From: Anaeramoeba ignava
Taxonomy: Eukaryota > Metamonada > Anaeramoebidae
NCBI GenBank assembly: GCA_028826165.1
Contig: JAPDFW010000064.1
Location: forward strand, 372,001-436,000
DNA: 64,000 bases
Direction: 5' to 3'
The notes beneath the pieces are model-generated. The model did no database searches. It had not been told where the DNA came from and saw only the letters and a list, made by a program, of their open reading frames with translations. The translations under genes and the position numbers were made by a program. Positions 47,458-57,395 of the stretch are shown here, in pieces. The number at the start of each line of letters is the position of its first letter. The stretch's first letter is position 1.

Positions 47458-50400
47458 TTAATCCTTCTTCGATAAAATAACTATTGAAAGTGGATCAACC
47501 CAATGCTTCAATTCCTTTGTATAATATAAATAAACTCTTGAAGCATTACCACAATATTTTCCAGCAACAGTTGCAATAACATCAATATTAAACTTGATTT
47601 CAACATTAGGAGCAAAATCTCTCCAATAAAAAACAACATCACGAGCACCAAATAACTCAAAAGAAGAAACAATTCCTTTCTTAACAAGCTCTTGTAATTG
47701 TTCATAACGAGGTTCTAAACCACCAGGAAGACCTATAATAGCAATTCCCATTGGCAACCCTTCATTTTTCTTATTGCGAACAATCACTTCAATTTCAGTT
47801 CCATTTCCTTCATAAATTTCAACATTTCCATCTTTTTTCTCTCCAATAATTCGTGTTTGAAGTTCTAAAGAACAATCTTTATCAGAAACAGGAAACGGAC
47901 TATTATACTGAATTTGCAAAGCAAAAGGCATGTCTGATCCATCAACCATTTCAATTTCAAGTTCATACTTTCCAGGCTTATTAAAAGCTTGCGAAAAATC
48001 AGGGAATTTTTTCTCTCCAGTTTCATCTTTAGAAAATCCAATGCAATCCACTGATTCATTGTTAACTTTCAACTCAACAGATCCTTCTGCTTTAGTTTTT
48101 GCAGAGACAAAATCAAACGTAACAATCGCTTTCAAAGCAAGAACAGTAGCTTGTGTTGAACCAAATGATCCGCCTGAACAAGATGATTGAATAAAATCAA
48201 TTGCGCGAATCACGTTATCGGCAAATTTCCCTTCGGAATAAAATTTGAGCCAAGATATCACACTCATTGCTGTTGTTTCCATGGTTAAATCATTTCCATA
48301 AGAACAAGTGATTGTTGTTTTAGCATTCTGGACAAATCCTGGTTTTTTTTGGTTTTTTGTTTCTTTGACTTGGAAATCCTTTAGTTTCTCAGCAAAATTA
48401 AGTGCTTCTTTTTTCTTTCCAAATCCAAACATGATTGAGGAAACAAGAGCAATAAAATATGCATCTTCTTTGAATTCAGTGTTTGCTTTTTTGATTAAAC
48501 TCTGAACAACTTCATCAAGCTCCTTGCTTTGCGCTCCACATTCACAAAGCGCCCAAACGATATAAGCATCTGTGATATGTGGTGGAGCGCTTCCAAAATT
48601 ATCCAAAGCAAGCGAATTACGCTCAAATATTCCTTTCTCATGATTGATTCTTGATAATAACCAATTTTTTGTGCGTTCAACCATTTTCATATCAACAGGG
48701 AAAACTTTTGAGATATCAAGAAATTCCATGATTCCCATAGCGGTTAGAGCTTCATGACCAGGATCAGATCCAAACCATTCATAACCGCCTTTTTTACATT
48801 CATATCCAATTAGTCTTTTGTATCCTTTCTCAATTAATTCGTTTGATTTTTTCACTAAATCTTGTGGCGCGCCTAAATGTGTTTTGAAGTATTGTTGCGC
48901 CATAACCATTGGATATACAGTCATAGATGTCTGTTCAAAACATCCACATGGTTCCTGAATTAATGCTTCTAATGCTGATGTTAGATTTCCTATTGGTGTT
49001 GGGAATATTTCGCAATAAGTTCGGAAACTTGCCCATACAACTTCTTCTGGTAATTCTAAATTAAACTTTTGTTTTGTGTTTTTCTTTAAGATTCCTGAAT
49101 AGTTCTTAGCTATTGGAAACCCTTTCGGTCGAATTGTGATTTCTCTTGTTACTTCATCTTTTAATCCTGATGGATTTTTGCTTATTCCTTCAATTTTGAC
49201 TTTGCTTTTTTTGTTTGCTGGTTTTGGTGCTAATTTGAAAATGTGTTTTTTTCTTTCGTTTGCTTTTAATTTTCCTTTCCATTCATTTTTCTCTAAAATT
49301 GTGAAATCTATATAAAATATTCAAATAAATAAATAAATGATATTTAAACAAATAAATAAATGATATTTCCTTACCACTATCATCAAAAACAGTTCGTAAT
49401 TCAAGATCAATATCTTCTTGAAGTGAATTTACCATTGCAACAGATAAATCAATTTCATCTCCAACAGTAACTTCTAATGGTAATTTCGGTTCAACGTAAA
49501 ATGGTTCTTTTGAATCAATCACAAAATCATCGTGAAATCCAATTAATCCATTATCAGTAAATCCATCAATAAAAATCCTGAAAGAAGACACAGAATCATT
49601 CAAATCAAATTCAAATTTGCACACAAATTCATTTCCTTCTTTAGTTGTTTCAAGATAAGGTGAATAATATAAGGTTTCTGTAAAATCTGTTCTTTCTCCA
49701 TGTTTTCTTGAAGGTCTTGATTTATGTGCAAATTGTCTTTCATAATTCGCTTGATTTAATATATTATCTAATACTCTATCATTTTGTACAAAATCTCCAA
49801 GTTTAAAATTTTGTTGCATTTCTTCTTCTTTTTCACCACCAAAATCTCCGTCAAATGGAACTACAATATCCTGATCCATTGCAATTTCTTTTTGAGGATC
49901 TTCAATTTTTTGATTAAAAATTCTTTGATTTTGTTCTTGAATTTCAGGCATTTTTTGTGCAACTTCCGAATCTTCTTCTTGAATAATTGCTTTACCGAAA
50001 TTTAATTGAATCTCATTTCGTATATCCATTGGGATAGCTCCTTCAAATTCCATTCCCCTATCCATACCCATTGGAACATTCATTGCAAAATTATCTTCCA
50101 TTAGAATTGCATTTTCTAAAAAGAAACGGAACTGTGGGATTTCTTCTTCATAATGAGCAACAAATAATTTCTCAATCTTATCTCCTTGTTTCTTAAGTTC
50201 TCCGATTGGATCTAGATAAATAAATCTTCGCCAACCTTGAGTTCCCAATAACAAATCAAGAGGGGCAAAAAGTGGAACATCATCTTTTTCATCTTTTTTA
50301 TCTTTTTCATCTTTTTTATCTTTATCATCTTTTTCATCTTTTTTATCTTTTTCATCTTTTTCATCTTTTTTATCTTTTTCATCTTTTTCCTTTTTTTCTG

Positions 50401-52009
50401 GTGAAAGATATGTTTGACAATCAAAAAGATGATCCACTTCTGTCTCAAGGAAATACATTGCAGGAAGTCTTGGTGGTCTTTTACGTTCTTCAACAAGTTT
50501 ATTCACTGCATCATCAGATACTGTAACACCAAAAAATGAAGGAATAGCATCTCCTTTTTTGTTTCGTGATTTAACTAAGACTTCCACACTTCCTCCTGGA
50601 TAACAATTTTCTTTTGAAAGAGAAACATCAAAAAAAACTTCATCTTTTGGTTGAACAAATAAAATTCGTTCTGAAAGTGGGATTTTTTCTTTTTTATCAA
50701 TTTTCCAAGCAGTTACTCTTAATACACCATCTTCATTCTTTGTTGGAATTCTCACTTCATAAGGAGTAAAAGGTTTTTCAATCACTAATTTTTTGCTTTC
50801 AATTTCCTTTTCTCTCTTGTACAAATTAATACTCACTTCACCTATTTGTGTTGCTGAAACCGAAAGAACTATTTCTTTTCCAAATTCATAAATTGGACTT
50901 TGTGAAATCATTGAAAATCCCTCTTTTTTTGAATCAGGTAAATTAATAGGAACTGTAATTCCGGATGGTTTTGTGATTTCTAAAGAGTATTGAGTTTTTT
51001 CTTTTGGAACAAATTGGAATTTTCCTCTTCCTTCATGAACAGTTTTAACTAAAAATAAAATAAAATATTTCAATTCAATTCAATTCAATTCAATTCAATT
51101 CAAAATAAAATATTTACTTTCAATGTTTTCGATATTGGGATCTTTTGGTTTGGATGATAGTTTAGCTTCAAAATCTGCTGGATCTCCTGTTGGTGTAAAT
51201 GCTTCAAAATAAACACCACAAGGTAAACCACAAATTAAATCACCACCTTCTGGATAAATATTCACATCCAATTTCTTCAAAACAACAGGCAATGTTTTAG
51301 AAACATTTTCAAGAACACCTCCATCTTGAATAGCACAATTAAGTGATCCAACACCTTCAATTATTTTGCTTGGCAACTTGAAAATCACAACACATTTTCC
51401 TTCTTTATCAAGAGTATATTGACCTTTATAAATCTCTTTTTGGTCCAAGCGAGCAATTGCAGTTACTTTCGCATTTTCAGCAACACCACCTTCAGCTCTT
51501 TCAACAAACAAAGAAGCTCTCACTTCATCATTTTGTCCATATGCCTTTTGAAGGAATAAAAGTTCTGATTTCAATCTTGGTGGACGAAATGCTCTTATTG
51601 TGAATTTTCTTTCAGCAAGTGGAATTCCTTGGTTGTTTGAATGAAAAATTTGAGCAATATAATCTCCTCCTAAAGCATCTTGTGGAATTTCCCATTTGGT
51701 TGAATATACTGATTTTTCTGGTCTTGAAATCTCTTCTTCCAAAAGTATATCTTCTTTTGGTCCAAGTATTTTTAATTTTGGTGATCCAATTCTTCCTAAT
51801 GGAGAAATATGAAATGGTTTGTGATTAAATGCATCTAATGCAATGGCTCTAATATAAACTTTTTCTCCAGGTTTATAAGTGTGTTTATCTGTTGAAATTG
51901 TTAGTAAAATTCGATTGCAAGAAAAATAATTTTGATAATCTTTCTCGTTTGTTGATATTATTGCTTTTTCTTTAACTTGATTTTTTGCTTTTTCGTTTCT
52001 GTTTCCCAT
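47458..52009 (-). CDS. Alpha-2-macroglobulin-like thioester protein
   Basis: Three exons, 52009-51118, 51048-49375 and 49307-47458, total 4,416 nt, 1,471 aa, the usual family size. Alpha-2-macroglobulins trap proteases by a bait-triggered thioester. Visible parts: an MG2-type domain near residue 40 (T-D-K-H-T-Y-K-P-G-E-K-V-Y-I-R-A), later MG domains, a lysine/aspartate-rich KDEKDKKDEK insert (about 50270-50395), and the thioester segment P-C-G-C-F-E-Q-T-S. Its Cys is at 48940-48942 and Gln at 48931-48933. The alpha-alpha barrel follows (P-G-H-E-A-L-T-A-M-G) and then a receptor-binding-like C-terminal domain. The segment between the MG domains and the thioester, rich in E/Q/N, would be the bait. 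No signal peptide is present: the N-terminus is MGNRNEKAKNQ, and I find no upstream exon. Secretion is thus unexplained. Confidence 0.85.
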
Positions 52010-52118
52010 TTTTTATTATCTTTTGTTTTGTTTTTGTTTTAAACAAAAAAAAAAATGATTTCTTTTTTAAAAAATTTTTTTTTCCAACTTTAAGGAAATA
52101 TTTTTTTTTTTTCCAACT

Positions 52119-53846
52119 TTAAAAATTTTTCTCCTCTTCAAATTTAAATTTGATTTTAACTCTAATTTTTGGTTTTTGGATTGAAATTAATGAAGAAATT
52201 TTGATTTCATTTTGATTTTGATTTTGATTTTGATTTTCATTTTGATTTTCATTTTGATTTTCATTTTCATTTTGATTTTCATTTTGATTTTCATTTTCAT
52301 TTTGATTTTGATTTTGATTTTGATTTTGATTTTGATTTTCATTTTCATTTTGATTTTCATTTTGATTTTCTTCAATTCTTTTCTGTTCCATTTTTTCTTC
52401 TTCAATTCTTTTCTGTTCCATTTTTTCTTCTTCAATTCTTTTTTTATCTTCTTCAATTCTTTTTTGTTCCATTTTTTCTTCTTCAATTCTTTTTTGTTCC
52501 ATTTTTTCTTCTTCAATTCTTTTTTGTTCCATTTTTTCTTCTTCAATTCTTTTTTTATCTTCTTCAATTCTTTTCTGTTCCATTTTTTCTTCTTCAATTC
52601 TTTTCTGTTCCATTTTTTCTTCTTCAATTCCTTTTTCTGTTCCATTTCTTCTTCTTCAATCCTTTTCTGTTCCATTTTTTCTTCTTCAATTCTTTTTTGT
52701 TCTATTTCTTTTCTTCTTTTCCGTTCTTGTTCCTCTTTTCTCTTTTTTTCTCTTAACAATTTTCTATTTTTTCGTTTTTGAATCGCAAGTCTTTTTTTTA
52801 ATTCCTTTTTTCTTTCTTGATCCTCTTTTTGTTTGATCAAAATTTCTTTTCTTTTTCTTTCTTTTTGTTCTTCTTTTTTTCTTTTTCTTTCTTCTTCAAT
52901 TTTTTTCTGTTTTTCTAACATTAATTCAGTTTCTTGTTTTCTTTTCAAAAATTGTTGTTCTTTTTCAACATCATTTAGAATTTTATTTTCTTCTTCTTTT
53001 TCTTTTTCTTTTTTTTTCAAAGAAATTCTTGATTTTACATCATAAACAATTAATCTAAATTCATCAGGAAGTTCATTATCATCAAATATTTGTTCACAAA
53101 AATAAACTCTTCTTAATCTACAATTTGCATGAACCTATTAATTGATTTTAAAAAAAAAGTGGATCAAAATAAAAAGCAAATTTTTTTTTTCTTCTTTTTA
53201 CTTGAACTCGATTTGTTTGAACAAATTTTGTTTGAAAAGCTTTTTGAGTTAAATTATCTAAATTAATTTGAACTTGATTCCAACCTGGATCTAAATTTAA
53301 AGGCATATTACAAGCAAAATTAGAAACTAGTGTTTTTGTCTAATAAAAAAATGAAAAAATGAAAAAATGAAAATTAAAAAAAAATTAAAAAAATGAAATT
53401 AAAAAAATTTACTTGATAATTTGATATTCTAAATCTTCTATTAATGTTTAAATCATCTGTAATTTCAATTTCAAAAGAAAAATATTTTCTCATCTAAAAA
53501 AATAACAAGATCAAAAATAACAAGATCAAAAAAATAACAAGATCAAAAAAATAACAAGATCAAAAAAATAAAACAAGTTTTTTATTTTTTTTCTTACATT
53601 TTTAACAATTAAAACAATATGTGGCATTGTAATTCCTACTTTTTCATATGTATTTGATGGAAATGTCAAAAATGTATTTTGAATATTATCACTTAAAATT
53701 TCTAATGCTATTGATCTTATACTTGTATCTGTAATTCTTTTTATTTGTCCTCCATTTATAGTTTGTTTCCATTTTCCAAGAGGCTTACTTCCAATAGAAT
53801 AAAAAATTGAAAAAATTCCTTTTTGAGAAGGATTATTTTGAAACAT
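52119..53846 (-). CDS. CFAP20: CFAP20 (BUG22) fused to long charged helix
   Basis: Four exons: 53846-53598, 53493-53413, 53339-53202 and 53134-52119. The first 185 residues are CFAP20, a ciliary doublet inner-junction protein also found at centrioles and in the nucleus. Signatures: F-S-I-F-Y-S-I-G-S-K-P-L, I-K-R-I-T-D, N-Y-Q, G-W-N-Q-V-Q-I-N-L, V-H-A-N-C-R-L-R-R-V-Y-F and L-P-D-E-F-R-L. CFAP20 normally ends there. Here the frame continues with about 300 residues of E/K/R/Q helix: EQKRIEEEKM repeats, then a QNEN repeat. It looks like a single alpha-helix or coiled coil. Two surplus bases near 52629-52637 move the frame; removing them restores the EQKRIEEE phase through to the stop at 52119, with 1,482 nt coding. 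A repeat-length or sequence error is likely. Confidence 0.82.
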
Positions 53847-53990
53847 TTTTTTTAGAATAAAAAAAAAAATGGAATAAAAAAATGGAATAAAAAAATGGAA
53901 TAAAAAAATTATTTTTCATTTTTATTTTATTTTTTCATTTTTAATTTTTCATTTTTTTAATTTTTCATTTTTCATTTTTTTCAATTTTTA
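53847..53990. promoter_or_regulatory. Bidirectional promoter, CFAP20 / TRAPPC4
   Basis: A 144-bp divergent spacer. TTCCATTTTTTTATT is repeated three times on the CFAP20 side (minus strand). TTTTTCATTTTT-type units cover 53915-53985 on the TRAPPC4 side (plus strand). Confidence 0.5.
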
Positions 53991-55768
53991 ATGGTTGTTT
54001 ATTCTCTTTATATAATTAATAAATCTGGTGGTGTAATTTACACATATGTAAATCAAAAGAAAAAAAGAAAAAAAAAAGAATTAAATAATTTAAATTAATT
54101 TAATTAAAATTTCCAATTATGAAATTTATAATTATAAAAAAAGTTTAACCAGAAAGCTTCTCCACAAACAAAAAGTAATGCTAATGCAAATCTTAGTATT
54201 GGTTCAGTTTTTCATTCTTTATTTACAATGGCTACTACAATTTCTCCTGTTCAAAATTCTTCTGGAATTCAAGTTCTTGAAGCAAATAATTTTACACTCC
54301 ATTGTCTTTTAACAGTAACTGGTAAATTATTTATAAACAAATTTATAAACAAATTTATAAACAAATTTATAAACAAATTTATAAACAAACTTATAATCAA
54401 AATTATAACCAAATTTATAAATAAACTTATAAACAAATTTATAAACAAATTTATAAATAAACTTATAAACAAATTTATAAACAAATCTATAAACAAATTT
54501 ATAAATAAATTTATAAATAAACTTATAACTAAATTTATAAACAAACTTATAAACAAATTTATAAACAAACTTATAATCAAAATTATAACCAAATTTATAA
54601 CCAAATTTATAAATAAATTTATAAACAAATTATAACCAAAATTAAAAATAAATTTATAAACAAATTTATAAACAAATTATAAACAAATTTATAAACAAAT
54701 TTATAAATAAATTTATAAATAAATTTATAAACAAATTTATAAATAAATTATAAACAAATTTATAAATAAACTAATAAACAAATTATAACCAAAATCAAAA
54801 ATAAACAAATTTATAAATAAATTTATAATTAAATTTATAAATAAATTTATAAACAAATTTATAAACAAATTTATAAAACAAATTTATAAACAAATTTATA
54901 AAACAAATTTATAAACAAATTTATAATCAAATTTATAAATAAATTTATAATCAAATTTATAAACAAAATTATAAACAAATTTATAAAAAATTATAAATAA
55001 ATTATAAACAAATTTAAAAATAAATTTATAACCAAATTTATAACCAAATTTATAACCAAAAATTATAACCAAAATTATAAATAAATTTATAAAACAAATT
55101 TATAAAACAAATTAATAAAAATTTATAAACAAATTTATAAACAAATTTATAAACAAATTTATAAATAAATTTATAAATAAATTTATAAACAAATTTATAA
55201 ACAAATTTATAAACAAATTTATAAACAAAATTATAAACAAATTTATAAATAAATTTATAACCAAAATTATAAACAAAATATAAACAAATTTATAAATAAA
55301 TTTATAAACAAATTTATAACCAAATTTATAAACAAATTTATAAACAAATTTATAAACAAAATTATAAACAAATTTATAAATAAATTTATAACCAAAATTA
55401 TAAACAAAATATAAACAAACTTATAAAAAAATTATAAACAATTTATAACCAAATTTATAACCAAAATCAAAAATAAACTTAAAAATAAATTATAATTAAA
55501 TTTATAACCAAATTTATAACCAAAATCAAAAATAAACTTAAAAAATAAACTTGAAAAATAAACTTAAAAATTTTTCAATAAATTAAAAGGAACAAAATTC
55601 TTTGTTATAACAGATCCATCACATCCTGATCCACAAGCATTATTACAACAAATATATGAACTTTATTGTGATGATATTTTAAAAAATCCATTTTATGATT
55701 TAGAACAACCAATTTATCGTCATGATAAAACATTCGTTTTAAAATTACAAGAAATGATCGAAAAATAA
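53991..55768 (+). CDS. TRAPPC4: TRAPP complex subunit TRAPPC4/Trs23 (sybindin)
   Basis: Three exons, 53991-54047, 54153-54321 and 55590-55768, total 405 nt, 134 aa. TRAPP is the tethering complex and Rab exchange factor at ER-Golgi vesicles; Trs23 is in the core that contacts Ypt1/Rab1. The longin-like fold is seen in M-V-V-Y-S-L-Y-I-I-N-K-S-G-G-V-I-Y at the start, V-F-H-S-L-F-T-M-A, S-S-G-I-Q-V-L-E and the closing N-P-F-Y-D-L-E-Q-P-I. The PDZ-like insertion of animal TRAPPC4 between the first strand pair and FHSLF is absent, giving a compact form. The second intron is a 1.27-kb satellite. Confidence 0.88.
54322..55589. repeat. Intron satellite, TTTATAAACAAA type
   Basis: A 1.27-kb intron 2 of TRAPPC4 with 11-12 bp units TTTATAAACAAA/TTTATAAATAAA/TTTATAACCAAA. 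The array starts at the donor (GTAAATTATTTATAAACAAA). It shows higher-order blocks, for example two similar segments around 55150-55270 and 55310-55420. Confidence 0.88.
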
Positions 55769-55927
55769 GAAATCCCAATTTATTTTTTTTCTTTTTTTTT
55801 TTTCAAATCATCTCAAATTTCTATTTTGAGAATAAATCAAGATTCTTTTGAAATATTTTCTTTCTTTCTTTCTTTCTTTCTTTCTTTTTTTTAATTCAAA
55901 ATTCCTTAAAATTATATTTAATTTTTG

Positions 55928-57297
55928 TTATTTTTGATGATCATTTGAATCTTCAAATTTTGAATATAAAATTTCATCATTTGAATCACGATCATTTTCA
56001 ATTTGAATTAATTTTTGATTTTTATTTTGATTTTGATTTTGATTTTCTTTTTCATTTTCATTTTCATTTTCAGTTTCAGTTTCATTTTCATTTTCATTTT
56101 CATTTTCAGTTTCATTTTCATTTTCATTTTCATTTTCATTTTCTTTTTCTTTTTCTTTTTCAAATGGATTCTCAAAATGATCTCCAATTTGTATAAAATT
56201 TTTCTTTACTTGAGTCAAATTAATTTTTGAAAAATTTGCAACTAATTTCCCCTTTTTTCTAGCAATCATATCAACAAATTCATGACCAAAAGAAATATCT
56301 GAAAAAAAATAAGATTTCCTTGTTTGAAACAAAGACCCAGTAATTGCATCAAAACCTTCTAAAACACAAATAATTTGAGTTTGACGTTTTTTTTGATAAC
56401 GTTCCACTTTTTTCCAAAGAGGACTTTCTTCATCAATAACATGAGAAAAATGGATGGGAATAAAAGATATTTTTGGGGAAGAATTAATAAAACAACATTT
56501 CAATTCAGTGACTTCAAATTGGGAAAGTTTAGACAATTTGCTATTTGATTTTGAGTTTGCAGCTTCTTGGAGATTTGAAATATTAAGATCCTCATCAGAA
56601 TCAAGTAGTGGAGTTAATTCATTTGAATTTTTGGATTTTTCATGATGAATTGATTTGCGTTTTAATAAATATAACTTCATAATTGAGTTGATCAACGGAA
56701 ATTTTCTCCGATCAACAATGCGTCCAATAAGTTGTGATTTGTTGTTTTCAGTTGATGAGAGAACAAGTGAACGAGACCATAATAAAGAACGGCCTCTTGA
56801 TGAACCTCTTCCAAATTTCTCAAAAATAAGGGCAAAAAGTCATGGCATCGGCAACAATTCCTAAACAAACTTGAAAAACCATTACAATACAAGCCCAAGT
56901 GCAACTTCCTGGATTTAAATCACCAAATCCAATGTGATAATTTGTTTGTATAGAAAGATAGAAACATTCTGCAAATGATACCATTAATTTTTCATTTCTT
57001 AAACATTTTATATCAAAATAGTATAAAAGCCCAAAGAATAAAATTGATATCATTTCTTCAACAAAAATAAAAAGGATTAACCAGTACCATTTGATGTAAA
57101 TCAATGTGTGAAATCGATCTCTTAGAAATCGATACACTTTACTTCTGTTTGAGTTCCCAAAAAATTGTTCAATTTGTGGTTTTCTTTTTTCAATTATTCC
57201 TATTTTTTTAAGTTTTCTTTTTGGTTCAATATTCCTTTATTTAAATTTAGATTAATAAATTGAATTTTTAATTGAAAAAAAAAAATAAAATTTACAT
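55928..57297 (-). CDS. Inward-rectifier-type (Kir-like) potassium channel
   Basis: About 435 aa. F-L-R-D-R-F-H-T-L-I-Y-I-K-W is the slide helix. M1 follows, then the pore S-I-Q-T-N-Y-H-I-G-F-G-D, M2 with the conserved Asp (I-V-A-D-A-M), and a Kir-type cytosolic domain (R-S-L-L-W-S-R-S-L-V-L-S). The filter is H-I-G-F-G, not the usual T-I-G-Y-G. The C-terminus is an NENENE/ETENEN repeat. A T5 run on the coding strand (+ 56834-56838) needs one base fewer to join D-A-M-T-F to A-L-I-F-E-K-F; with it the length is divisible by three. No start Met exists in exon 2 before the conserved region, but an intron donor after AT (57297-57296) and an acceptor before G (57234) create ATG, so the start codon appears to be split. 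This model is plausible but unproven. Confidence 0.75.
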
Positions 57298-57316
57298 AAT
57301 AAAAAATAAAAAGAAA

Positions 57317-57345
57317 ATAAAATGAAAAAAATGAAAAAAAATGAT
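57317..57345 (-). promoter_or_regulatory. TTTTTCATTTTT motifs upstream of Kir-like gene
   Basis: Two to three copies on the minus strand, 20-50 nt upstream of the proposed split start codon. They support transcription starting there rather than nearer exon 2. Confidence 0.45.
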
Positions 57346-57395
57346 TGAAAAAAAATTTTTTTTTGCTCTTTATTTAACAAAAAAAAAGAACAATT

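Noticed and set aside
50272..50526. Plus-strand H-L-F-Y-L-F repeat frame
   Set aside because: Reverse strand of the KDEKDKKDEK insert in the macroglobulin gene.
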